A stretch of 64,000 nt of DNA from Wuchereria bancrofti (taxonomy: Eukaryota > Nematoda > Chromadorea > Rhabditida > Onchocercidae). The translations under genes were made by a program, and so were the position numbers. The stretch covers positions 1,680,402 through 1,744,401 of the forward strand of contig SSBO01000007.1 of assembly GCA_005281725.1 (NCBI GenBank), given 5' to 3'. Shown piece by piece: positions 50,701 through 62,344 of this stretch. The stretch's first letter is position 1, and every line of letters begins with the position of its first letter. The notes below the pieces were generated by a model. The model did no database searches. It had not been told where the DNA came from and saw only the letters and a list, made by a program, of their open reading frames with translations.

Positions 50701-52238
50701 ACGAGATAAATGGATTTAGATATAACTAGGACATACCTCTATCGGCTATTTCAAGTGGTTCGAAGAAACGAACGATTTCTTCTTTAGTACAACCATATGG
50801 TAAGCCTCCCAATCTAACGATAGATGTCTCACGGCCAGGCAAATTTGGATCTGCCAATGATCCTCCATATCGCCTATCGCTATCATCATAATCCGATTCC
50901 ATCGATGATACTTGTTGAAGCTTAAAAAAGCTCAGTATCACAAGACATAGTGAAAGTCCAGTACAATGGAACATTATTAACAAATGTATTAGGACAAAAT
51001 ATCTCGGAAATTTAATATATTTAATAACAACGGGTTTCAGCAAACGTAAAAATCTAGCTTCAAAATCTATTTCAACAATAACATGAAAAACTATCACCAC
51101 ACGAGTTTTCCATTCGGAAAGCAATTTATAAACCGCAAAGATACATGATTTTTGAAAGATACATTATAAAACGGTGCACTAATAAAATAACCTAAATGAG
51201 AGGGATCGCAAGAATGACAGGCTACACGAAATATCACATATAAATAACAGATCAAATTATTCGAGTGTTTAAGAAAATACTTTAGTTATTTAAGGAGCCA
51301 TATTTTCTAACTATTCACACTATTTCATTCTGTACTCCATTTCAGCACATATGATTTTAAATATCCAAATAAAGAACACCGCTTTAGGACCTAGAAAACT
51401 GGAGAGTTTAAACAACAAGTCAAATGAATAAATTATAAGAAAATATCTACCATAACAACAAAGTACTCGATCGTTGTATTCGAATGAATAAATCAATTGA
51501 AAAAACTAACCTCCACATACCGTTTACCAATATATTTCTTGTCCTTTGTTAAAGCAAAGTCATAATCTTCTCGGCTACTAAATACAACGAATCCCTCACC
51601 ACTTGCACGTCCATCACGGTCTTTTGTCAGCTTTATCTGAGTGATTGATCTCGCTGCTTCTGAAGATGAAATTTACACCAAAATTAATGGACTTTATTCA
51701 CGACCAAAATTACTCAGAGTATAACTCGTCTGCCATTAAATTTCATAATACTTGATAAGAGTAGTGTAGTCCACCTTCTTCACAATAATTCGCTATTTCA
51801 GTTTCAGTCTCCATTCTGTCCTAAGATTCAGAACAATCCTCTTAGACAAGGTTAAAAAGCTAAAAAGCTACTTATCAATGCATCACTTGTAGTGAAATGA
51901 ACACTTCCGATAGTTAACATTTTTGACGACAATTAACACTTCCAAGACAGAGGTGAGATTCATGAATAAGCTTTTAAACACCTTTCATGCCCAGCAGGTA
52001 TTAAGTTGAGAAGATAGCTGAAATTTCTCTCCACGTTTGATGCAGTGAAGTATAAGGATGAAATATGAAACCAATAAATTTAATCTCATAACCTCCTCAT
52101 ATTGTTCTACCTCCATATTTGGCTTAATGAAGTGAAAAATAAAACGATCAACTAACCCCCAAAAAATTCACGTAGATCATCTTCTGTACAAGACCATGGC
52201 AGTCCGCGACATTTCATTACGAAATCCGTATCCGGCAT
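47308..52238 (-). CDS. sym-2: hnRNP F/H-like RNA-binding protein with three quasi-RRMs (sym-2 type), interrupted by an assembly duplication
   Basis: Choosing one copy of each duplicated exon, eight exons total 1110 nt (369 aa): 52157-52238, 51511-51659, 50737-50920, 50335-50455, 49966-50138, 48048-48274, 47591-47729, 47308-47342 (TGA). The start MPDTDFVMKCRGLPWSC and repeated RGLPW/GGLPY/RGLPY motifs are hallmarks of hnRNP F/H quasi-RRMs: RRM1 about 1-77, RRM2 about 110-182 (SIVRLGGLPYGCTKEE), RRM3 about 293-369 (YCIRMRGLPYRATERD). A Gly/Arg/Asp-rich linker (GYDDGYGGGRGGGG) separates RRM2 and RRM3. Family members bind G-rich RNA and regulate splicing in the nucleus. Only the left copy of exon 6 (48048-48274) has an intact GTAAGT donor; the right copy (49462-49672) runs into unrelated sequence. 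Copies of exons 7 and 8 also appear at 49042-49180 and 48759-48793, and part of exon 5 at 48568-48634. Confidence 0.85.
48064..48634. repeat. Assembly duplicate block 2, left copy
   Basis: Matches 49462-50032 base for base (offset 1398), covering exon 6, the intron and part of exon 5. It ends exactly at the single N. Confidence 0.93.
48635..48635. other. Scaffold join (single N)
   Basis: The only ambiguous base in the window. Left of it the sequence equals the bases up to 50032; right of it equals the bases from 47185. Two contigs that should overlap have been placed end to end. Confidence 0.95.
48636..49205. repeat. Assembly duplicate block 1, right copy
   Basis: Identical to 47185-47754. 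It carries second copies of sym-2-like exon 8 (48759-48793) and exon 7 (49042-49180). After 49205 the sequence differs completely from the left copy. Confidence 0.93.
49462..49672 (-). pseudogene. Broken second copy of sym-2-like exon 6
   Basis: Translates as the RRM3 exon up to LPYRATE, then passes into GEGASGHD and a stop because the sequence after 49462 is foreign to the exon (a CCCCCTCCCCCT run). The donor site is missing. This is most likely an assembly chimera and not a real pseudogene. Confidence 0.75.
49462..50032. repeat. Assembly duplicate block 2, right copy
   Basis: Identical to 48064-48634. It continues seamlessly into the rest of exon 5 (to 50138) and the upstream exons, so the right contig is the correct continuation on that side. 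Confidence 0.93.
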
Positions 52239-52469
52239 TTTGCCTTACTTTCAATGGACGAAAATCCACAAAAAGAAACCTAGCGCAAATGTCAAAAAGT
52301 GCTTGCAAACAAAAGTACAACGCAGACCAACCCGAATACCCCAGAAATGACAGACTGGACAACGCGACAACAAATCTGATTCACAAACGCATTTATTTAA
52401 TGCAACCTCCTAATGAAAATTAATAGTCTATCTCTACTGAGCCTAACAACACCAACTGATGACTAACGG

Positions 52470-53706
52470 GATCAGTTGATCACTCATGAGTTACTTGAAA
52501 ACCAGCCAAATCAGTTGATCGCTGATAAGTTACTTAAAAACTAACCAGATCAGTTGACCACTGATGAGTTACTTGAAAACTAGCCAGATCAGTTGATCGC
52601 TGATGAGTTACTTGAAAACTAACCAGATCAGTTGACCACTGATGAGTTACTTGAAAGCTAACCAGATCAGTTGACAACTGATGAGTTACTTGAAAACCAG
52701 CCAAATCAGTTGATCGCTGATAAGTTACTTAAAAACTAACCAGATCAGTTGACCACTGATGAGTTACTTGAAAACTAGCCAGATCAGTTGATCGCTGATG
52801 AGTTACTTGAAAACTAACCAGATCAGTTGACCACTGATGAGTTACTTGAAAGCTAACCAGATCAGTTGACAACTGATGAGTTACTTGAAAACTAGCCAGA
52901 TCAGTTGATCGCTGATGAGTTACTTGAAAACTAACCAGATCAGTTGACCACTGATGAGTTACTTGAAAACTAGCCAGATCAGTTGATCGCTGATGAGTTA
53001 CTTGAAAACTAACCAGATCAGTTGACCACTGATGAGTTACTTGAAAACTAGCCAGATCAGTTGATCGCTGATGAGTTACTTGAAAACTAACCAGATCAGT
53101 TGACCACTGATGAGTTACTTGAAAACTAACCAGATCAGTTGACCACTGATGAGTTACTTGAAAACTAACCAGATCAGTTGACCACTGATGAGTCACTTGA
53201 AAACTAACCAGATCAGTTGACCACTGATGAGTTACTTGAAAACTAACCAGATCAGTTGACCACTGATGAGTTACTTGAAAGCTAACCAGATCAGTTGACC
53301 ACTGATGAGTTACTTGAAAACTAGCCAGATCAGTTGATCGCTGATGAGTTACTTGAAAACTAACCAGATCAGTTGACCACTGATGAGTTACTTGAAAACT
53401 AGCCAGATCAGTTGATCGCTGATGAGTTACTTGAAAACTAACCAGATCAGTTGACCACTGATGAGTTACTTGAAAACTAACCAGATCAGTTGACCACTGA
53501 TGAGTTACTTGAAAACTAACCAGATCAGTTGACCACTGATGAGTTACTTGAAAACTAGCCAGATCAGTTGATCGCTGATGAGTTACTTGAAAACTAACCA
53601 GATCAGTTGACCACTGATGAGTTACTTGAAAACTAACCAGATCAGTTGACCACTGATGAGTTACTTGAAAACTAACCAGATCAGTTGACCACTGATGAGT
53701 TACTTG
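52470..53706. repeat. 39-bp minisatellite, about 32 copies
   Basis: The unit ATCAGTTGACCACTGATGAG + TTACTTGAAAACTAACCAG is tandemly repeated with two main variants: GACCAC...AACC or AGCC, and GATCGC...AACC. For much of the array the variants alternate, making a 78-bp higher-order unit; some stretches are runs of one variant. Because 39 is a multiple of three, a minus-strand frame stays open for 155 codons with a 13-residue period (THQWSTDLVSFQV), broken where a TAAGTAACTTATC variant occurs. It lies between the DPP-like stop codon and the sym-2-like start, within about 230 bp of the latter. Confidence 0.95.
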
Positions 53707-54728
53707 GAGGAGTTGATGTTTTTGAATTTGATTTTTAAACAGTTTTTAAGCTTTGGACCGAAAAATTCATAAATATTTCGCAAAAACTTGTGAAATTCTT
53801 TCAAATCATAAAAACCGCAAATATAATATTAAAGCTCAGATAAATGCAAAGTTGCCTTTCATCGATAGCAGCATATCAGGTATGTTCCGGTTTCAATTGC
53901 CCACATATTTCCCTACTCAATTACTAATTTCCAAGTAAATTAAAAGGATGCGGAAGAAAAAGAAAAAATCATCTTGCAACATCATTTCAATAATTAGTTG
54001 TTTAAAATGCTAACATTTTGAATGGAAGTAAGCTTCAGAAATGATCATCGGTCAAACTCGATTTATAATTTAAGGTAGTAAATTTATTAAGCCAATATAT
54101 ACAAAGAGATAGCTATCCAGAAAGCATAATTTGAGTTGAAAAAATAATTTCGAGATTTGAAAATTTCAAGTTTTAATGTTAAAACAAAAGGTAATCTGTC
54201 ATTTCTTACTCGTCATATTAAAATCCAAAATTCGTTACATAGAATCTTGTAAATACAAAAATGAAGTATTAAATGAATACTAGTAAAACAAAACTATATG
54301 AGATCCATACAGATAACCGGGAAACAATCACAAAATTATACAATATAAAAACATTAATTCTTTCAGAATATTAACCGGTGGTAATAATATGAATTTAAAA
54401 GGTATAAAAGTTATGAAAATATCCTAAATTCGAAGATACTGCACATTTCAACAAACTAATACGGAATATTCAGTTTAAATTTCAGATTTTGTATCCCATT
54501 TCTTCCAATTCAAATTTTCAGACAAAAGTGTAAAAATCTATTCGAGGAAGTAAATTCAGAAGGACTCATTGTAGTGGATAATAAAGGTCAGAAAACTAAA
54601 AACAAAAGTAGCACAATAATTCATACAACTTAATTTCAAAACAAAAAGGAATTAAAAACAACCTAAATTGAGCCAATTTCTTGCTGGGTTCATTTTTGAG
54701 GATTCTTGTGAAATAGCATAAAATAAAC
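53707..54728. other. 3' flank of the DPP-like gene
   Basis: About 1 kb of AT-rich sequence after the DPP-like stop, with no recognisable coding sequence. A TTTATT (minus-strand AATAAA) occurs near 54078, rather far from the stop. Confidence 0.5.
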
Positions 54729-57700
54729 TTAATGCTGAAAGCATTTCCCAAAAAAATCCACCAACATAGTGAATAGATGTAGACGAGCCCAAACTAGGCT
54801 ATGGCTTGCATCTGGATATACCTATAAATATATTATTATATTCACTTTAATTCAAATTGAAAAAAACTATTATGGAAAGTCCTCAAAATTGAAAGATTGA
54901 AGGTTAGTACCATAAAACAATAATATTAGCCGATTCAACGGAACGTTGTTTTGACGTTTTCACAAAAAAGGACATGCTTGCTCAATTCAGTGCTTTAGAA
55001 AAACATGCTTTAATCAAATTTTACCGCCTTCAGTCATTCAAATTTCGGGTATCAGGTTTTCGAATCTCTGAATTTCTTTAAATTCTCCTTATGTTTATCC
55101 TTTGTCTCTCAACCGAAATTTTAAAATTTGCAAAGACAAACCATAAGTTGGAATTGTATATTCTCTTCACCCAGTGCTCTTATCAGTTGCGCAGAATTTT
55201 GCAGATGGACATTATCTGTAAATAATAGCTAGAATTAGACGAAAAAAATAAACATTTGAAACTATTCCCAATCATCGAAATCATTAATTTCAAGAAAATT
55301 ATACTGAACAAAAGATGACTTGTAATTCTGAAAAGTGTTTCAAAATATTGTGCTGCCTAGAAAATGATCGTTGAATTATGTAAACTCCAACTTTTTTGCT
55401 AGAAATGTTAGAAAGTTCAGAATAGTCAAGAACAGTTTAGAGATCGTTTCCATTTACGTTATTAGAGTATCAAGCCACATGACTGGAAGAGTGTCAGAAA
55501 AAACCGAATTATGCCGAAATAAAATTGCATTGAGTTCAAAAGACTAAAGATATCTTAATTGAATATTCCTTAGACAAATATAAAACTGTTTCAAATTGCA
55601 TCTCATATAAGCAATCATTTATCCGACACTCATCTTCCAGTTGTAGTTAAGCTTACCTGCATTGTCTAAATTTTCCAGTTGTCAACAGAGTGTGTGCACT
55701 ACTTAATATGTTGATTTCGGCTGCTCTCTCCGCTCATTTAATTCGATTCATTTAAATCCTTTATCATTTATTTCTTCAGATCATTCTATACTCGCTGGTA
55801 ACATTTCTAAGTGTATTGTTGCTATAGATTAATATTTATGTATTATGGTTGCTAGTGAATAAAAGTCGTTGCAACAGACTCTCTACAACACATCCTTCTA
55901 TCAACTCCAAACCACAACCGAGAAGGGTTCCTTAAAAAAGCATACGATTTCTCGACAGTATGTCTTGCAAGTGAAAGCAGTTATATTAACCTAATTTTAA
56001 TCTGATCTGTGAATGAGTAAAGAAGAAAGTGACAAACAAACAAACAAAATACCCTAAAATGATCTTCCCAAAATTTCTTACCATCAGACATTCCATGTAC
56101 TAGCAGGAACTGCACTTCTTTGAACATGCTAACATTTCTGATAAGATTGGCTTGTTCATATGCAAGTTCACTTGCATTACCCATATAACGTTCCGTGTAT
56201 GTGGCATCTGCAAATTCAGAAACTTCTAAGAATTCAAATTTAAAACACTATGATCAGCCACTAATCTCGAATGTCGCGAATGTTTTCTCACATGGTTCAT
56301 CACTGTTTTTTTTTTTTAAAACTTACCGTATAACTTGAAATCCGTAACAGGTGCAATACTCACAGCACATTTGAACAAATGACTTGTGTCACGCTCGACT
56401 ACATGTGCTGAGACAAATCCACCATAAGACTATAAGGGAAAATTATCTAACATGTTTACTTAATTCAAATTAGATAAAATATTATATGAGAGTCTGTAAT
56501 AGAATTAATATTTTTGGCTCATGTAATGTTGAAATAGTCAGCAGATTAAAATCTTTTTTTTTTTAGATTAAAATCTTTTTTTTGAATTTCAACTGATGGT
56601 TATATTTTTTTAATCATTTGTACAGTAACTTACCCAGCCCCAAACTGCAATATGCATGGAATCAATAAATCGATGTTTAGAAGCTAAGATCCTAAAAGAA
56701 AAAAAAGACAATTTGAACAGTATATTCACAAACGAATTGAAATGTTTAATTTTCATAATTTCCAGAGTTTGCAAAGGATCAAAATTTCTGAAACCTTAAT
56801 AGAATCTTTTCTTCTCATTTAAATTTTTAAAGATAGTGAATGAAATGACTAGAGAACTTACTTTACCGCCTCAATTTGATCATCAATTTCCACTGTTCCT
56901 AAATGGCCATATATTGGTTCTTTGTATTTCCATCCTCTCATACCGGATCCACGACCATCAATGTAAATAACAATATACTTTGCACTAGATGCTAGAAACA
57001 TATCCAGTGTGTTTGGTGTTATCTCTTCAGTAACCTTTTGTGAGCCTGGCCCGGTATACCTGCAAAGAGTATAAAGCTTTGGAAAAGATTTCAACAAAAC
57101 AATTAAATCGATAGTTGTGCGAAATAACTGCGATGAAAAAAGTAACCTGTAAATAAAAAGAGAAGATGAAAGCAAATCAAAAACTTACACAGAAACAATG
57201 ACAGGATATTTGATATCGATAGCTGCTTGATCAAAACCTGGCGGTAATAGCATCTTTACGATTGCTACTGCAATATTAATTTCATTTTCGCATCTTATCT
57301 GTGTTGTGCAAATGCATTTGACAAGCATTCACTAGCTGTATCCATATTTGATGTCCGGTTAAACTGACAATGTTTCGATATAGCCTTGTCATTATAAAGT
57401 AAAGAGCCTTCGGGCTTATCATCTGAGCACTAATTGAATGGTTTAAAATGAGTGAATATAACACTTGCCATATCCATTACGTAAAGTGATATTTTCATAT
57501 CGTGTTGTAGCGAGAGCTTTTTCGTTGTACTTTTGTTCTAGATTCTTCCATTCTGTCAACTCTTCGACTACAAAGTAATGTCAGGTATAATTTTGACTAC
57601 AAACTAATATCAGATATGGTATGAGGACCTTCTTTCCTCTCTGAAGCACTGACATAAGTTTCAGTCTAGAGCTTAAATTTAATCAAAGTAATCAAGTTTT

Positions 57701-60700
57701 TATCAGTGACTTCTTTGCTAAAATGATAAGAAAATTCCTGCTAACATAAAACACGTAGAGGGGACTTTTCACAGCTTGCAAAAAAAAGTAGTAAAGCTTT
57801 GTTTTAGAACCGTTCATTTAATTACCAAAAAATTGAGCGTTTATATTAAGAAACTGTTCAATTATTATTTTTTTTTTTCTTGAGAAATTACCCAATGTGT
57901 TATTGGAGGAAATAGATGATAAGTATGCTCGAGGTGTGCCTGGACCGCGACAACTCAAAATATATTTGTCTAAATCGCTCGAAAGTATCACATCCTGGAA
58001 TGTACAATCCGGTGCAACACCACATGTTACGCATTTTGCTGGATTATTCTTTCTGGTCTGAAATTGCTGCAATAAGAGACTTATACATTCCTGATCTTCT
58101 TGATCCTTCAATCAAATTTTCAATTTGAACTTTTAAAGTCAAGTTTCTGCTCATTTTCAGTGATTTATTGAAGAAATGGTGATTATTAAAAGTTTTTGCT
58201 TTCAATTAAATTAAGATGAATTTAATTGAGCACATGATATGAAGCTGTGTACATATGCCTTTGTGATGGTAGTGGTGATGCAGCCATAAAGTACCTGAAA
58301 AACTAACAGATACGTTTTTGTACATGACAGGAAACATAGTTCAAGTAATCAGAAGAGGTTTACTCTAAATGTTTTTTAGAACATTTTTTCTTCGAATATT
58401 TGAAATCAAATTATTTTAATTATTTTAAATTGACTGAAATGGAGTCACCACAACTTTTGTGAAAACCTAAACTGTGAACAGTCTATCCAGAATGATATCG
58501 AAATACTGGAAGCATGCTTACACAAGTTTTGTCTTTTGATTGTAACCAATGATTGATGTCACATCATAATCACTCCATGTGAGAAATGTCACTCTCCCAT
58601 TTGTGTAACTTCTCTGCAAACAAAATATAATCTCAATAGTTCACTTTCACATTATTAAATCTTATCAAAATTCAACTACTAAAAAACTGACCTACAAGGT
58701 ATGCAAAACTTACAGGTACGGATACTCGAGCAACTTGGGTGAATATTTCACCGGATGCAGTATGTCCAGGTAAGCTGATGAAGTACGAATCATTAGAAAA
58801 GTGTCGAATACGAAAATTTTCCGGTTCAGCCCACAATTTATGTTCAGCAATAGTATAATACTGATTGAAATTCTAAAAATATGAAGTATGAATTCTTTTC
58901 AAAACAAATTAAATTATAAGTTTTTTGTTTACAGATATAATTTCTGAAAGTAAATGAGCAAAATGATTTGCATGCAAGGGTGACCTACCAGGACGCATAT
59001 TCCGGAGTCGAAAGTACAAATTGTAATTGATATAACATTTTGATATCTGTTAGCAAATACAGCTATCAAAAGATCTTCATTATAGAGCGATATCCAGGAA
59101 ACTGAGAATAAGTAAGTTGTTAAACTGAAAACAGTTTTGTTGTCTAATTTTGTTATGTTTAAACTGTCACTTTTAATCTTACTGGAATTAAATATACTTA
59201 TTAATATAGATAGAATCTTATTTAAAATGAGCTATACAATTTGGAATAAACTGATACTTTTATGTCTATATCATTTGACATTGTGAGAAATAACCTTTTG
59301 CGCCCAAGAAGAATGTCCATTTTTCGAGATGTTTTACTTTCCTTATCCCAAATATTGATCGTAATTTCAGGTAAGTGTTTGACACCAGCTTTTGGATAAG
59401 GTATTTTGTTCATCGCCGGATACTGCTCCTGTCCGAATAATGGATACTGTATTAGTGGAACTCTACGATCGTCAATCTTGATGAAAGCCAAATACCGGCC
59501 TGATTTTGACCACCACAAACCCTTGAAAGAACTTTTTATTAGTAAGAATAACTATTGTACCAAAGATTAGCATTACCGGTCATATATTTACTTACTACAT
59601 TACTGTTGAAAATCTCTTCCTCATAAATCCAGTCCGTAATACCATTATATACCAATGTATTATTATCTCGGGTAATCCGATGTAAATGGCTGCCATCAGG
59701 TCCTCCGCTGTAATAAATATCATTTTGGTGTACGAATGCCTGCAAAACCGTTATTCCGAAAAAAGCTTTTTTTTAAAAATAAAATTAGAATATAGTCTCT
59801 TTTGCAACTACTTACAATAACTGTTGGAAATTTTTCGATTATATTATGTATAAAGAACAAAGTTCTTATAGGACGATAGGACAAGGCCACTTTTTTTTCA
59901 CATTATTCTAATCAAGGGGGAAAGTCTCTAGGCTTATCCTGAAAGTTTTAGATAGCACAAACTATACGAAAGTCCGGAAATTAAAATAGTTTTTGTTTTA
60001 TTTGAATGTTCAACAGGCATAAGATGATTCTGGCTGACAAAATATGAAAACATCTAACAAATAATGTCGCTTATTGACATCTTCCAAAAAGTTACTGTGC
60101 CTTTTTATGTTTCTATGTTTCTTTGATTCAGAAGACTGAACAGATGGAATTATCTAGAAAAATAAATGTCTTCTATATTTGAACTTTTCGAAAATTTTTG
60201 GGAAGTTTTTCTCATTTATTCATTCCTTATTTTTAAATGTGTCAAATTAATAGGTGCAGCATCACATGGAAATATGAAATTGTGTACGTTATGTGAAAGC
60301 ATAGACTGAGTAACTAATATTTCTTGACCTATTATATTTTAAAATCGATATATAGACGAGATATAATCAAAACCATCTGTAAAGCTCACGAAATCGTTTG
60401 ATGCTGGATTCCAAACAAATAGTTGCAACAACTCATCACCCATTCCTTGCGGTCCAACCGATGCAAATGTTCTGCAATTAGAAATTATATAGCAGGATAA
60501 GAAAAGACTGATCAAAATTTATTTATATACTAAATATTAAATTAAATATGGAAAATCTCAAAAAGACTTACTCAGATTGAATGGAATAAATTAGATAAGT
60601 CATAGCGTTACCAATCTGAAACTGCATTCCAGGATAATTTATAAATTTCAAGTGAAAAATTGCTTACAATTTAGACCAAGTGTATCATTTATTATTAGGC

Positions 60701-62344
60701 GTTTAGTGATATTAAAAGTTGATATTTGATAAGTATCATCTCTAAATTGTTTAAAATCCAAAAAGAAAATATCAAAATTTACCCTCTTGTTATCATATGA
60801 GATAGCGATATAGGAAGAATCATGCGAGAAAATGAACTGATTAATATGTCCTTGTCTACCCTCAAAATAAACGTCCTTTACTCAACTGAATAAGTTCAAC
60901 AAATTTGATAAACTAAAGCTATTTCATTAGACAGTAAATTTAACAGACTAGTAAGAACTAATAAGAATATAATATGAATTTGGCTTTCAAAAAAATTTTT
61001 GTAATATTAATACTTGTTTTTTCAAAACATTTATGTTCCACCGATGAAAGATCACCAATTTCAATTACCATATTACTAACCAGGATGTCATCCTTGGTGT
61101 AGAGATGAGAAGTAATCGGGAATGAAGAAGTGTTGACTATTCTAATTGAATTTATAGCTCGAAGTACAATCTGGTTATCGTCCATCCATTCGATTGTCTC
61201 TATTGGACTCAACAACGTATTATACAAAATATCTGTTAACGTTAGCGGCGCACCTTTGGTTGTTCCACTAAGACTGGCTAAAATTTCACCATTTCAAGTT
61301 ACTTCAATCTAAGCTGAATATTTTCAATGAACAACGCGGAATTACAAACAAAATGTTATTTCGAAATCACAGATAAATTATCTTCTGCAATTTTATTAGT
61401 AAGTGAAGTTAGTTTGCGAAGTTGGAATCCTAAAATAAGTGAACTACGAATTATTTTTTGTACAATTTCACATGATGCATTTGAGTGAAATGAAATAATT
61501 TCAGCAGCTATGTGATAATCAATTCAATAAATAATGTTATTATCAATGAGCAGTGCAATTATATATGTGAAATGTTGGTGAACGGTCACTTACGTGTAAA
61601 AGATATAACCGAATTTTGAAGATATATCAGTACAATAAAATTTGAAATTACTTCACTTCTCAAAAAGTATATATACATTTTGTCTCAAAAGTCTCAATTT
61701 AATAAATAAGAATTACTGCAAACTAAGACGAGACTTTTTCCATTTTATTTTTTCTATTGTTTATTTGTTTTACCAATGATAATAGAATGCATTAATTTTT
61801 TTCATACATATATTTGCATAAATCATCATATACATCTTAATATTATAAATTTCCTGCAAAATCTATTATTCGTCGCATGAACTATCGAATCCTTTCATTT
61901 AAGCATCAACATTTGATATTAGGATCAAAAGGATTCGATTGTTTGCTTTGTTTGTGGCCTAATTTGTCAGTTACTTAGCACTTACTGTTACTGGAGTAAA
62001 CAAAAGACTAGATCAAAGTTTACCGTGATAAGAAAAGAAAGGGCAACAAGTTAGCATCGGGAGAGTTCTGTGATACCAGATGAATGCTGTAGAAATACTT
62101 CCATCATTGTGTAAACCCTTTATGTCTTTCTTATTTAACTGATCCGTGCTACTTCGGATGCTCTCAATGTTTGTGGCACTTCATTTCGTAAGCATAAGAT
62201 TAACTGAAGATAGCAGGGTGATAACTTACACGGAGTGATAAGAAGTGCAGTGGCGATGATAAGAGAGCACATAGCAGCAATAACCAGCAGAGCGATAATA
62301 ATACCACGCCAGTTCCGTTCAAATGGTCCCGAAGATATTAACTC
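54729..62344 (-). CDS. S9B dipeptidyl peptidase, type II membrane protein (DPP4/DPP6/DPP10 family) with intact catalytic triad; first exon missing
   Basis: Twenty exons join in phase (2346 nt, 781 visible aa): 62230-62344, 61081-61277, 60783-60875, 60572-60615, 60390-60471, 59596-59739, 59295-59521, 58989-59124, 58714-58872, 58522-58613, 58234-58294, 57892-58057, 57469-57567, 57189-57267, 56862-57059, 56634-56691, 56327-56429, 56082-56207, 55142-55215, 54729-54821 (TAA). Exon 1 encodes RNW followed by a hydrophobic anchor (about 14-36), closest to DPP6/DPP10. A beta-propeller follows, with the substrate-clamping EEE at about 217-219 in DWIYEEEIF. The hydrolase domain has GWSYGG (Ser 651), HGMSDDNVH (Asp 726) and YPDASHSL (His 758); the Asp-His spacing of 32 equals that of DPP4. 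So it should cleave N-terminal dipeptides at the cell surface. Intron 13 uses a GC donor (57467-57468). Exon 1 opens with an acceptor, so a cytoplasmic N-terminal exon lies upstream. Confidence 0.87.
56545..56583. repeat. Short tandem repeat in a DPP-like intron
   Basis: ATTAAAATCTTTTTTTT occurs twice in tandem with poly-T spacers, inside the intron between the exons carrying WGW and SYGG. Confidence 0.7.
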
